Below are positions 33,579 through 41,970 of a stretch of 64,000 bases of DNA, one piece after another (position 1 is the stretch's first letter; the number at the start of each line of letters is the position of its first letter). The translations under genes were made by a program, and so were the position numbers. The stretch is from Streptomyces sp. NBC_01241 (GTDB taxonomy: Bacteria; Actinomycetota; Actinomycetes; Streptomycetales; Streptomycetaceae): the NCBI RefSeq assembly GCF_041435435.1, contig NZ_CP108494.1, forward strand, positions 4,064,501 through 4,128,500, in the 5' to 3' direction. Below the pieces are notes generated by a model that saw nothing but the letters and a program-made list of their open reading frames with translations, was not told where the DNA came from and did no database searches.

Positions 33579-35822
33579 CTACACGTGGAAAGGGACGGTG
33601 GTGATGACGATCTTCGGCAGCGGGCGCAGTGCGTGTCGCAGCCGTGGGGCGATCCTGCTGTGCAGCAGGCGGTACCGCCAGCGCATCGTGACGATCTCCG
33701 GCAGGATGACCGTCAAGGTGAGGTCCGGGCGCTTTGCGTGCAGGGCTTCGATGTAGTGGACCAGTGGTGCGACGATCGCGCGATAGGGGGAGACCACTAC
33801 TTCCAGCGGGAGGTGGTCGCCCCACAGGGTCCAGTACTCGCGGAAGCGTTCGGCCTCGTCCTCCTCGGCGCTGACGTGAAGTGCGAGTACGGGCTGGTGG
33901 AGCGAGGCGGCGTAGGCCAGTGCGCGCATGCCGGCCAAGTCCATGGTCGCGATGGGGACGACCGATAGGTGGCGGATCTCCTCGGGTGTCTCCTCGTCCT
34001 CTTCTTCCGTCCAGGCGTCGGGGACACCCTCGGGCAGCTGCGAAGTTGTCGCCGGGGACTGTGCCGCGCCGCGGCTGGGGTGTGCGGGGATGATGGGGGT
34101 GGGCAACTCAATGGCGTGCGGGTGCAGACGAAGCGCCTTGCCGACGGTCTCGTAGTGGCGCCGGATGCGCATCGTCACCACGAGAAACAGTCCGACGGCG
34201 AGCACGGCGACCCATGCGCCCTCGGTGAACTTGGTGATGCCGGCGGTGAGGAAGACGACGGCCGACAGCAGGGCACCAGTGGCATTGAAGAACAGGCTCT
34301 TGCGCCAGTGGCGGTCACGCAGGCGCCACCAGTGGACCACCATTCCGGCCTGGGACAGCGTGAAGGCCAGGAAGACACCGACGGCGTACAGCGGGATCAG
34401 GGATGCCGTCATGCCGCTGAAGGCCACGTAGACCAGCGCCGCCGCGATCGACAGCAGAATGATCCCGTTGCTGAAGGCGAGGCGGTCGCCCAGGCGCAGA
34501 AAGATCTGTGGGGCGTGTCGGTCACGGGCGAGCAGGAACAGCACGCGGGGAAAGTCGTTGTAAGCGGTGTTCGCCGCGAGCAGCAGGACCGCGGCCGTGG
34601 CGGCCTGCGTGAGGATGTACAGCGGTCCAGAGCCGAAGCTGCGGTGGGCGAGCTGGGAGAGGACCGTCTCCTGGGTGCTGGGCACGACACCGTCGAGTCG
34701 GACCATGGCGACCGTGCCGGCGAACAGCACGATGAGCAGACCAACCATCCAAGTCAGCGTGGTGCGGGCGTTGCGCCACTCCACGGGCTTGAATGCCGGC
34801 ACCGCGTTGGAGATGGCCTCGATACCGGTCATCGCCGTGGACCCGGAGGCGAAGGCGCGCATCACCAGCAGTACGCCGACGCTCTCCGTGGCGTTCAGGT
34901 GCGGAGCCGCAGTGGGGTGGAAACCACGGCCTGCGGCGTCGACGAGGCCCACGGCGACGAGCGCGAACACCGCGATGATGAAGGCGTAGGTCGGCGCGGC
35001 GAACAGTGCGCCGGCCTGCCGGATGCCCCGCAGGTTCCCGGCGAGCAGCAGGGCGATCACGCCGACGCCGATCGGGACGGCATCGGTGGCGAGTGAGGGA
35101 ACCGCCGAGGCGATCGCCGCGACCCCGGAGGCGATCGACACGGCTACCGTGAGGATGTAATCGGTCATCAGGCCGGCGGCGGCGATCAGCCCAGGAACGC
35201 GGCCCAGATTGTCGCTGGCGACGATGTACGAGCCACCGCCGTGTGGATATGCGCGGATCGTCTGGCGGTACGACACCCCCACCGCCAGCATCAGGAAGGC
35301 AATCGTTGCGGCGATCGGCACGGAGTAGGCGAGTCCCGCGGCGCCGCCGAGCACAAGGACGGCGAGCATGGCCTCGGGCCCGTAGGCAACCGAGGAAAGG
35401 GCGTCGGCGGACAGGACGGGCAACGCCACCAGCTTGCGCATCCGCTCCTGCGCGATCGCCGTGCTTTTCAGAGCGGCCCCGAGGACGACGCGTCGCACGT
35501 GGTAGCCCAAGCGGCCCAGTCGGCCAGGGGGCCGCTCTCCTGCGGCCTCGTCGGGGGCGAACGGTTGTCCGCCGAGAGGCGAGACGCTGACCAGACGACC
35601 CCAACCGACAGGCTGGATCTCCGCAGGGGGCGGAAATCTGCCCAGATCGGAATCCACGGGGAGTGCCCGGTGCCACGCCTCGGGAGCCGACACCCGCCCC
35701 CACTCACGCCCTACCCGACGCAGCAGCCGCAGCTGCTCCTTGTCGAGCCCCGGCAGGACGGCCGACGTGCTCAGCGCACCACACCGACCTCCATCACCGT
35801 CATCACTCTGCGCATGCGCCAT
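33579..35822 (-). CDS. APC-superfamily transporter with C-terminal stress-protein-like domain (KimA-like)
   Basis: 747 residues. After an about 115-residue soluble N-terminus come twelve or so membrane helices with the APC core (LPVLSADALSSVAYGPEAMLAVLVLG, YPHGGGSYIVASDNLG, MTGIEAISNAVPAFKP). From about 590 there is a cytoplasmic tail with acidic EEEDEETPEE and a universal-stress-like fold (LALHVSAEEDEAERFREYW). This layout is that of KimA-type potassium/proton symporters, whose tail binds c-di-AMP in Bacillus. Substrate is inferred from the architecture. The first ATG is a weak choice; internal starts before the membrane part are possible. An IS now separates it from a same-strand DUF5994 gene. 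Confidence 0.8.
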   Translation of the reverse strand: MAHAQSDDGDGGRCGALSTSAVLPGLDKEQLRLLRRVGREWGRVSAPEAWHRALPVDSDLGRFPPPAEIQPVGWGRLVSVSPLGGQPFAPDEAAGERPPGRLGRLGYHVRRVVLGAALKSTAIAQERMRKLVALPVLSADALSSVAYGPEAMLAVLVLGGAAGLAYSVPIAATIAFLMLAVGVSYRQTIRAYPHGGGSYIVASDNLGRVPGLIAAAGLMTDYILTVAVSIASGVAAIASAVPSLATDAVPIGVGVIALLLAGNLRGIRQAGALFAAPTYAFIIAVFALVAVGLVDAAGRGFHPTAAPHLNATESVGVLLVMRAFASGSTAMTGIEAISNAVPAFKPVEWRNARTTLTWMVGLLIVLFAGTVAMVRLDGVVPSTQETVLSQLAHRSFGSGPLYILTQAATAAVLLLAANTAYNDFPRVLFLLARDRHAPQIFLRLGDRLAFSNGIILLSIAAALVYVAFSGMTASLIPLYAVGVFLAFTLSQAGMVVHWWRLRDRHWRKSLFFNATGALLSAVVFLTAGITKFTEGAWVAVLAVGLFLVVTMRIRRHYETVGKALRLHPHAIELPTPIIPAHPSRGAAQSPATTSQLPEGVPDAWTEEEDEETPEEIRHLSVVPIATMDLAGMRALAYAASLHQPVLALHVSAEEDEAERFREYWTLWGDHLPLEVVVSPYRAIVAPLVHYIEALHAKRPDLTLTVILPEIVTMRWRYRLLHSRIAPRLRHALRPLPKIVITTVPFHV

Positions 35823-36026
35823 ATGGCGCAGTGTCCCCTATGGGCGCCTGCCCAAGCTGCACCTTCGCGGCAACCCTCATCCCTCTCACCGAAGGAGCGC
35901 CGCAGCCTCGACGGCTTCCTCATCGAGTGGTGTGCATCGTGAAGTAGCAGGTCACGGGCCTGGTGTGCGTCGGTATCGAGGTGCTCACGCTGGTGGTGGG
36001 CGGGTGACTTCGGTGGAGATCGTCGG

Positions 36027-36866
36027 TCAGCGGGCGACTTCCCGGTTCGTAAGGACCAGCAGGGCCCGTACCAGCGCGGTCGCCCACTTCGGGTCGGTGC
36101 GGACCTTGCCGAGCACGCGCCAGTTCTTCAGGTGCGCGAAGCCGTGTTCGACCGGGGCCCGGACCGCGGCCAGCGCCTTGTTGGACAGCTTCTGTCCCCT
36201 GGTCAGTGGCTTGTTGCGGGCAGCCTTGTAGCCGGTGATCACAGCCGGGTCGGCGTCCGGGCCGCTGTCGTCGAGGCCGACGAAGCCCAGGTCTGCGATC
36301 GCTCCGAGGCCGGCCGCGCGCAGATGGGCGGTCAGTTTGTCGTGGCGGCACGCGGTGATCTCCGAGGTGCGTCCGGGCCTCACCGCGCTCACCCAGGCCA
36401 GGCGTCCCTTGTCGTCGGTGAGCGCGATCACGAGCAGGCCGTGGCACTTGTGCTTGCCGGAGTAGTTCTTGCGGTTCTCGGTCCCGGTGCGGCGGCGGGT
36501 GCGGATCAGGGAGCCGTCCAGCAGCACCACCCCGCCACCCGATCGGGCGATCTTCTTGAGCGCGCGGTCCAGGCGCGGGGCGCGGGCGGCCAGCAGCCCG
36601 ACGACTTCCCGCACCCACCGGGTCACAGTGGTGCGGTGCACCCCGTTCCCGCCGGCCAGGTCGCCGGGCCGCTGGTCACAGCGCAGCACGGCCAGCACGA
36701 GGCCGGCGATCTTCCCTGCGGGCAGGGCCCGCCACCGCGATCCGATCTTCTTGCAGTGGCCGCGGATCAGGTCGGCGAGCCAGTTCAAGGTGGCGCTCGA
36801 CAGCGGCAGGCGGGCGGTGTAGACAAGACCGTCGGGGCCCTCGGCAAGACTGTTGTTTTTCTTCAC
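36027..36866 (-). CDS. IS5-family-like DDE transposase
   Basis: 279 residues. N-terminal helix-turn-helix region (LAGGNGVHRTTVTRWVREVVGLL); DDE core with VVLLDGSLIRTRRRTG (first Asp), AIADLGFVGLDD (second Asp) and VRAPVEHGFAHLKNWRVL (Glu and the arginine-rich end). This is the DDE_Tnp_4/HARBI1-like layout of IS5 relatives. All three acidic residues are kept and the frame is open, so it may be active. It lies inside the 1.63-kb element with its own terminal repeats. The exact IS subgroup cannot be named without a database. Confidence 0.85.
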   Translation of the reverse strand: MKKNNSLAEGPDGLVYTARLPLSSATLNWLADLIRGHCKKIGSRWRALPAGKIAGLVLAVLRCDQRPGDLAGGNGVHRTTVTRWVREVVGLLAARAPRLDRALKKIARSGGGVVLLDGSLIRTRRRTGTENRKNYSGKHKCHGLLVIALTDDKGRLAWVSAVRPGRTSEITACRHDKLTAHLRAAGLGAIADLGFVGLDDSGPDADPAVITGYKAARNKPLTRGQKLSNKALAAVRAPVEHGFAHLKNWRVLGKVRTDPKWATALVRALLVLTNREVAR

Positions 36867-36911
36867 ACAAACTCAACTGCCGCCGGGGGCCTTCCAGTTA
36901 CGGTGGCACGG

Positions 36912-37391
36912 CTACAGGCGTGCGGTGAACTTCCCGTCGCCGCGTTTGTGCAGCCAGCCGCGGTCCGCGAGCTTGACCAGTTTCGCCCGCAGCGGCTCCA
37001 GTTTCCCGCGCACCTCCACCTGTAGGCCCAGCTCCTCGCCCACCGCCCGCACCTGCACCGGACCGCCGGCGGCCCGCACGATCACCAGGATCCGGCGGTA
37101 GTCGCCGGGTAGCGCGGTCTCGTCCACGCTGTCGCCGCGGTGCGGAACCAACAGCACCGCACGCCCCGCCACCCGCGCAGGCGCAGGCGCAGGCGCAGGC
37201 GCAGGCGCCGGCGCGGAGGCGGCTCGCTCCCCAGCGATCTGCTCGCTCACCCGCGCCAGGACCCGCTCGGCGACGGCGAGTTCGTTCCGCTCGGCCCGCA
37301 CCTGGTCCAGCCGCTTGACCAGCTGTTCTTCCAGTCCGTTCAGTTCCGCGCGGCGCGCGGCGATCCGTTCCCGCACCTCAGGATCCACCAT
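36912..37391 (-). CDS. IS accessory protein with coiled coil and winged-helix end
   Basis: 159 residues within the IS, upstream of the transposase by 45 bases and on the same strand. The first about 55 residues are a coiled coil (ERIAARRAELNGLEEQLVKRLDQVRAERNELAV), followed by a repeated Ala-Pro stretch (about 61-73) and a C-terminal winged-helix-like domain (LEPLRAKLVKLADRGWLHKRGDGKF). The Ala-Pro run comes from a GGCGCA-type tandem repeat and is likely variable in length. It may help transposition or its control; I know no tested function. Confidence 0.65.
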   Translation of the reverse strand: MVDPEVRERIAARRAELNGLEEQLVKRLDQVRAERNELAVAERVLARVSEQIAGERAASAPAPAPAPAPAPARVAGRAVLLVPHRGDSVDETALPGDYRRILVIVRAAGGPVQVRAVGEELGLQVEVRGKLEPLRAKLVKLADRGWLHKRGDGKFTARL

Positions 37392-37552
37392 GCCCGGGAG
37401 CGTAGGAGCCGCACGGGCGGTAACGGACCAGAACCCGCGAAGACCCCCCTGCCCGACGATCTACACGGCAGACTGTCGCGCGCGACCAGCACGAGCGCCT
37501 CGACACCGACGCACACCAGGCCCGTGACCTGCTACTTCACGATGCACACCAC

Positions 37553-38077
37553 TCATCGCTCACCGCGTTCGCGGCCCGTCCGCGGTTCCTCCGCGGGAAC
37601 CGGGTGTGCGCGACGGGTGCCGGTATCGATGAGGATCTGCTCGGCCTGCGTGACGTTGCCGGCCTGGACGGCCCTGCCCATCGCGGCGCGGGCTGCTTCA
37701 GGTGTCGCGTGCGGCGGGACCACCAGCAGGGTGAAGTGGTCCTGGTCGCCTCGGGTGATCAGGATGGTGTCGTCACCGACCGGGAAGGAGTCGATGTGGA
37801 CGACCCGGTCGTCGATGACCAGACGGGTCGGCAGTTCTTCCCAGGCACCGGCGTCCAGGCCGACGCGCAGGATGGGACCGAGGTGCTCGGTCAGCGCGGC
37901 GATCAGACCGGGGAGCTCAGCGCCGATGTCCTGAGAACGCGGCCACCACGCGCCGTCGAGAACTTGCTCGCGGGTGTGCGTGGTCGCCAGTCTCAAGAGG
38001 GCCGTCCCGGGTCTGACGGCCTGGTGGTCCGCGTCCGGCAGAAGGTGCGGGTCGCAGGAAGCGTCGGATTCGGCCAT
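37553..38077 (-). CDS. DUF5994-family protein (divergent member)
   Basis: 174 residues. Shares the family core with 28964 and 38354 but is more distant: RLATTHTREQVLDGAWWPRSQDIGAELPGLIAAL, then VVHIDSFPVGDDTILITRGDQDHFTLLVVPPHATPEAARAAM. Its stop codon TGA lies on the right edge of the IS; the bases of the empty site would also give TGA there, so the protein is probably unchanged. It is transcribed divergently from the 38354 gene, and GGAGTACGGTGAA (minus strand) stands just upstream, matching the box before the neighbours. Confidence 0.75.
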   Translation of the reverse strand: MAESDASCDPHLLPDADHQAVRPGTALLRLATTHTREQVLDGAWWPRSQDIGAELPGLIAALTEHLGPILRVGLDAGAWEELPTRLVIDDRVVHIDSFPVGDDTILITRGDQDHFTLLVVPPHATPEAARAAMGRAVQAGNVTQAEQILIDTGTRRAHPVPAEEPRTGRERGER

Positions 38078-38226
38078 GTGTGTTCACCCGCCTTCCGGGG
38101 CGGTGCGTCCGCCCGGCGAGGTCACCTCGTCACTTCACCGTACTCCGCGTGCCGGGGAGCGCGCCGCGCGGCGGCTGAGCCGGACCCGCGTTCGCCAGGA
38201 AGGTTCCTGGTCACGCGCGCCTTTAC

Positions 38227-38251
38227 GGACCGTCGGCCGGAGTAAAGTGAA
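38227..38251 (+). promoter_or_regulatory. Conserved box before the DUF5994 gene
   Basis: GGACCGTCGGCCGG followed by AGTAAAGTGAA. Near-identical to the box at 27097. The TAAAGT part is a plausible -10; the GGACC-nn-GGCC part resembles a DevR/OsdR-type half-palindrome. Confidence 0.45.
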
Positions 38252-38353
38252 GAGACCGGGAGTACTTCGCACACGGGCTCTCTCGCCGGTGTCGTTCTCG
38301 GCGAGCAGCAATACCGGGACGTCGAAGACGAGCCCCGGGGACAGGTTCGCGTC

Positions 38354-38914
38354 ATGACCGCGACCATCGACCGCACGATCATCAGCGAGCGCGTACCTTC
38401 GTCACAGGCCCGCCTTTCCTTCACTCCGGCAGGATCGCCTCCGGGTCTCCTGGACGGCTCCTGGTGGCCTCGCTCTCGCGATCTTTCCCGCGAACTCCCC
38501 GCTCTGACGGACGCGCTGGACGCGCGCTGGGACCGGATCACTCATGTCACGGTGAACCCGACCTACTGGCCCGTGGTGCCGCGAAGAGTGCCGGTGACCG
38601 GGCACACGGTGCACGTGGGCTGGTTCACCGAAGAGCAGGACCCGAACAAACTGATCCTCTTCTCCTACACCGCGGGACGCTGGGACCTGCTGGTGATCCC
38701 GCCGGAGACCGACGTTGCCGCCGCCGCCCGGCTGATGTCCGCCGCAGCCACTCCCGGCGGCCTCCTGACCGCCAGCGCTCTCATGGCGAGCGAGGACGCC
38801 ACCCGTGACGCGCGGGAGACGCTGTGGCAGGAAGAAGGGTGGGAGACCGAAGGCGGAGCCGCCTCGGCGGCAGGGAACCCGACCGGGCTCCTGTCCTCAG
38901 CCCGAGGGAAGTGA
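38354..38914 (+). CDS. DUF5994-family protein (copy 2)
   Basis: 186 residues, closely related to 28964: LSFTPAGSPPGLLDGSWWPRSRDLSRELPALTDAL, ITHVTVNPTYWPVVPRRVPVTGHTVHVGWFTEEQDPNKLILFSYTAGRWDLLVIPPET. The leader from about 38240 to the ATG is also alignable with the leader at 28850. Divergent to the distant DUF5994 gene at 37553. Function unknown. The acidic C-terminal tail differs from copy 1. Confidence 0.8.
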   Translation: MTATIDRTIISERVPSSQARLSFTPAGSPPGLLDGSWWPRSRDLSRELPALTDALDARWDRITHVTVNPTYWPVVPRRVPVTGHTVHVGWFTEEQDPNKLILFSYTAGRWDLLVIPPETDVAAAARLMSAAATPGGLLTASALMASEDATRDARETLWQEEGWETEGGAASAAGNPTGLLSSARGK

Positions 38915-39140
38915 GGGGCGTGGAGACGATCACCGCCGTGACCGTGATCACCAACTCGGTCAGCGCGGAAAGGTTCCTGATCCATCGGTTCCCCGCGCAG
39001 CAGACCGAGCCCTCTGAGCCGCCCGTAGCCACCCACCGCGAGCACCACGCCGGGGGGCCCTGGAGGACACCGGCCGCTGGGGGCGCTGGGTGTGGCGCGA
39101 CGGCATCACACCCACCGACACGTCATCCCTGTCATCCCTG

Positions 39141-39416
39141 ATGAGCGAGGTCACCGTGAAGTCACCAGAACTCCCCTCGCCCGGCAACGCCGACGTGCGC
39201 ATCGTCGCCGAGTCCCCCGAAGTCGCCCGTGAGGTCGCAGAAGCTCTCCGTCATTGCTTCGGCGCGACCGAACAGCGCAGCTACCCCGTGGACGGCGCGG
39301 GCGGAACCCGCCTCCACCTCACCGTCGACACCACTCACACGCCACAGCCGGCACGGCCCTGGCTGGTATCCAGCCAAACCTCCCAGGACGCCCGCACACA
39401 GACGGACGAAATCTGA
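39141..39416 (+). CDS. Small conserved protein (91 aa), copy 2 of the gene pair
   Basis: Corresponds to 27389: ADVRIVAESPEVAREVAEALRHCFGATEQRSYP, GGTRLHLTVDTTHTPQP. The ATG at 39141 gives the family-length protein; the frame is open further upstream (TGRWGRWVWRDG) and a coding-like segment in another frame starts near 38930, so a longer gene may have decayed in front. The winged-helix partner follows after 93 bases, as at 27 kb. Confidence 0.65.
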   Translation: MSEVTVKSPELPSPGNADVRIVAESPEVAREVAEALRHCFGATEQRSYPVDGAGGTRLHLTVDTTHTPQPARPWLVSSQTSQDARTQTDEI

Positions 39417-39509
39417 AGCGAGGGCCCACAAGGGGCGGCGGGGCAGGCGTACCTGCCGCACCTGTCCCACAGGCTCCGATTCGGTGCCCGGCACGAGTGG
39501 GCGGCGATC

Positions 39510-39782
39510 ATGGCAACACTGCAAGAGCGGAAGCACTACCGCGACGCGATCATGAAGGCCCTGTATGAAACCACGGAAGGCAATCGCTTCCTTGGCGTTA
39601 CCGGGGCAAAGCTGCGCGACGGTCTTCAAATCCCTGAGCAGGACCTGGCAGCAGCCTGCGCATATCTGGTGGGCGAAGGGCTCGTCACCGTCGACTGGGC
39701 ACAAGGAAACACACCCGTGATGGTCACACTGACGCACCAGGGAATCCGGCTCATGGAGGCCGAAGAAGAGGAACAGAGCTGA
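39510..39782 (+). CDS. Small winged-helix-like protein (90 aa), copy 2
   Basis: Close relative of 27772: YRDAIMKALYETTEGNRFLGVTGAKLRDGLQIPEQDLAAACAYLVGEGLVTVDWAQGNTPVMVTLTHQGIRLME, ending EEEEQS in both. The fold is predicted to be a small winged helix with an acidic tail. The pair order (91-aa gene first) is kept. A DNA- or protein-binding role is inferred only from shape. Confidence 0.7.
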   Translation: MATLQERKHYRDAIMKALYETTEGNRFLGVTGAKLRDGLQIPEQDLAAACAYLVGEGLVTVDWAQGNTPVMVTLTHQGIRLMEAEEEEQS

Positions 39783-40225
39783 CACCACGCAAAAGACGGC
39801 TCCGGGGGCCGAGGCACCCCATCGACACGGAATGCCCACTTGTGCGGTAAATATCCCGTGAATACCATAAGAGGTGGGTCCGCGCACTCTCACGCGCAAC
39901 GACCTGAAAGGGCGCCCCCGGCGGGTATACGCCGGGGACGTTGGCAGCACGGATCGAGTGGCCGCCGCTGCCAACCGTGCGATAGAGCTCGGTTGTCCTA
40001 CGGGTTCCGGACCGCCGGTGCTGCAGTTGCCTGGGACAGCGCCACAACGGCTTCGGGCGGGGGCGACGGCGGTACAGGGCGAGGTTGGCCCGCTCCCCAT
40101 GCAGAAACGGAACGTTCGGGGCACACCCCAGGACGAGCCCACTGACCCGCGAATTGCCCGAAAAGCCCACTCGCCCTGGCGTAACTCTGTGGGGGCGAGC
40201 CGGGCCTGAAGGGGCCTCTTTCTAC
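39783..40225. other. Intergenic stretch with a 59-bp repeat
   Basis: No gene recognised. Bases 40006-40064 reappear at 53053-53111 with three differences. The rest looks like decayed DNA. Confidence 0.45.
40006..40064. repeat. 59-bp dispersed repeat, copy 1
   Basis: TCCGGACCGCCGGTG ... GACAGCGCCACAACGGCTTC ... GGGGGC. Copy 2 is at 53053. On the minus strand it reads PKPLWRCPRQL, which may be the end of a lost transposase frame, but that is a guess. Confidence 0.6.
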
Positions 40226-40378
40226 GTGAAGCACCGTATCCGGCTGAGATCCGTGTCCGCCGCTGTCGTCATCGCCACAGCGGGTGGCCTACTTGCCGCC
40301 GTACCGGCCTCGGCTGCTGTCACCTGCGCATCCCCGGTGTTCAAGCGCCAGTTCTTCGCGAACACCTCGCGTCCGTAG
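40226..40378 (+). pseudogene. Truncated secreted protein, signal peptide plus 20 residues
   Basis: A 50-residue frame from a GTG with a good signal peptide (KHRIRLRSVSAAVVIATAGGLLAAVPASA). The mature start VTCASPVFKRQFFANTS is the usual opening of Streptomyces secreted PA14-like or glycoside-binding proteins, after which the frame stops. The downstream sequence no longer resembles the family in any frame, so the gene was cut soon after its start. Confidence 0.55.
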
Positions 40379-40714
40379 CGCCGGACTTCGGCCGTACGTC
40401 CCAGCACCCGATCCGCACGCCGGACGGCCAGGACACCACGCGTCCGCGCCGGGGCCGGTCACGCCGGTCAGCGCGGGCCCGCGCCACTGGGTGTGCCTGC
40501 CGGGGTCGGTATATCGGTGTACGGGACGCATGGTGATGGACCGTCAGGAGCCTTTGTGGCTGTGGTGTTTCAGGGGCCTGCCGAGGTTTCTGGCTGCTTG
40601 TGGTTACCGTGTGACCGGGTGGGGTAGCTACTGCGCGTTATTGAGCCTGCGGACCATTTCACGGCTCTCCGGTACCGCCGAGATGTGTGACGTCCCCCGA
40701 GAGGAGGTGCAGTG
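40379..40714. other. Leader region of the RiPP locus
   Basis: About 335 bases without another gene. It should hold the promoter of the precursor gene; no convincing -35/-10 pair stands out. Confidence 0.4.
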
Positions 40715-40795
40715 ATGAAGCTTCTCTTCGCTATCCGTAACAAGGTCGCAGCTACCAAGAGCCTCAAGGCGAACGCCTGGTACCTCTGGTACTGA
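40715..40795 (+). CDS. RiPP precursor peptide, tryptorubin/atropopeptide type (core AWYLWY)
   Basis: 26 residues from an ATG preceded by a very strong GAGGAGGTG site 4 bases upstream. The leader is basic and helical (KLLFAIRNKVAATKS, then LKAN) and the C-terminal six residues are Ala-Trp-Tyr-Leu-Trp-Tyr. Tryptorubin A, the founding atropopeptide, comes from the core AWYIWY, in which one P450 makes several aromatic cross-links; here only Ile is changed to Leu. A P450 gene follows after about 130 bases. The tiny gene is easily missed because it is below usual annotation limits. The family match is strong; product structure is inference. Confidence 0.85.
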   Translation: MKLLFAIRNKVAATKSLKANAWYLWY

Positions 40796-40923
40796 GCGCG
40801 CGCCGCTGCTGTGCGGCCGAGGCGACACCGTTGTCCGACGCCTGCCCTGGGGAGGCGGCGCCGGACAATGCTCAGCCGCAAGGTTCCTCCCGGCTACCCC
40901 TTCCCACCGCACCGGAGCCCACG

Positions 40924-41970
40924 ATGCCGCCGTCATCCACAGTGCGCCCGCGCACCACCGTGTTCGCCCCGCGCCTGGCCGCCCTCATCGACGACCACAT
41001 GGGCCGGGACGTCTTCCGGCTGGAACCCGACACGATCGGGGTCGCGGGATTCGAGGTCGCCGACCGCATCCTCGCCGCACGCCGGGCCACCGAGACGGAA
41101 CGCCCCACTTTCAAACCGCTGCACGGACATTCCATATCGCGCGGCGAGGCTTCCGGCGTCACCCGCACGATCGGTCATGACGTACGCGAGGCGCTGGCCA
41201 AGCCGGCGCCGAAAGACGTGGACCTCTCCGGTTCCTGGCCGCTGACCGGGCACCTCTTCCTGCGCGACCTCATCCTGGGACAGGATCCCTACCGGCTGCG
41301 CCTGCTCATGAGCCGCAACCTCGAACTGACCCCCAAGCTCACCTGGTCGGTCATCGCGGTCGGCGCCGCCCTGCCCGGCTGGCCCCGGCCCAGCGAGCGG
41401 CTCACCGGGCTCGCGGGACGGGCGGCGGGGGCCACCGGCTACCAGGAACGCCGGTACGCGATGGGTATGTACCGCCGAGCGGCCGCCCCCGTGTGCTTCA
41501 CCGTCTCCACGCTCGTCGCCAACGCCCTGTGGCTCGGATCGCCCTTCGGCGACAGCACGCCCAACCGCCACATCATCCATGAGGCGTTGCGACTGCTGCC
41601 GCCCTCCTGGAACATCCTGCGCAATGCCTCGCCCGAATACCCCGCCATCGATGACCGGATCGGCGAGCGGGACGACGTCCTGCTGCTGCCCCTGCTGTCG
41701 CACCGGGACCCGGCCTTGTGGGACGCCCCGGACAGTTTCCGCCCGGAACGCTGGAAGGACCTCGACCCCGACACCGCCCCCGGCTACCTGCCCTTCGGCC
41801 ACTCGTCGGAGCGCTGCTGGGGCCGGCACATGGTGATGCCCCTCGCCGAACTGCTGCTGGACCTCATCCGCGGTTCCGGACTGGTGGTCGACCCGGACCA
41901 GCGGGTCGGCAAAGTGCCCCTCCTCGGCCTGTTGGGCGTGGACGACGTACGGCTGACGCACGGGGCCTGA
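40924..41970 (+). CDS. Cytochrome P450, atropopeptide cross-linking type
   Basis: 348 residues from the ATG at 40924 (GGAG 9 bases upstream); a TTG at 40831 would add 31 residues of low-complexity sequence. Motifs: HEALRLLPPSW (E-x-x-R of the K helix), RPERW, and the heme loop FGHSSERCWG with the axial Cys. The usual I-helix (A/G)GxDT is not seen; the region reads CFTVSTLVANALWL, as might suit a P450 that couples aromatic rings rather than hydroxylates. It would act on the precursor at 40715, forming Trp/Tyr cross-links. No protease or transporter is nearby, in line with the minimal two-gene loci of this class. Confidence 0.85.
   Translation: MPPSSTVRPRTTVFAPRLAALIDDHMGRDVFRLEPDTIGVAGFEVADRILAARRATETERPTFKPLHGHSISRGEASGVTRTIGHDVREALAKPAPKDVDLSGSWPLTGHLFLRDLILGQDPYRLRLLMSRNLELTPKLTWSVIAVGAALPGWPRPSERLTGLAGRAAGATGYQERRYAMGMYRRAAAPVCFTVSTLVANALWLGSPFGDSTPNRHIIHEALRLLPPSWNILRNASPEYPAIDDRIGERDDVLLLPLLSHRDPALWDAPDSFRPERWKDLDPDTAPGYLPFGHSSERCWGRHMVMPLAELLLDLIRGSGLVVDPDQRVGKVPLLGLLGVDDVRLTHGA

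Larger units (their letters stand above)
35925..37554. mobile_element. IS element, IS5-like, with long imperfect terminal inverted repeats
   Basis: The left end GAGTGGTGTGCATCGTGAAG and the right end are reverse complements, the match continuing with few mismatches for about 60-70 bases (GTAGCAGGTCACGGGCCTGG, GTGTGCGTCGG). Both ends are flanked by ATC, a candidate 3-bp target duplication. Inside are a DDE transposase and a second gene on the same strand. Total length 1.63 kb. Insertion took place exactly at the stop codon of a DUF5994 gene. Confidence 0.8.

Noticed and set aside
33969..35096. 375-codon plus-strand frame opposite the transporter
   Set aside because: Shadow frame; rich in Gly, Gln, His and Arg without any domain.
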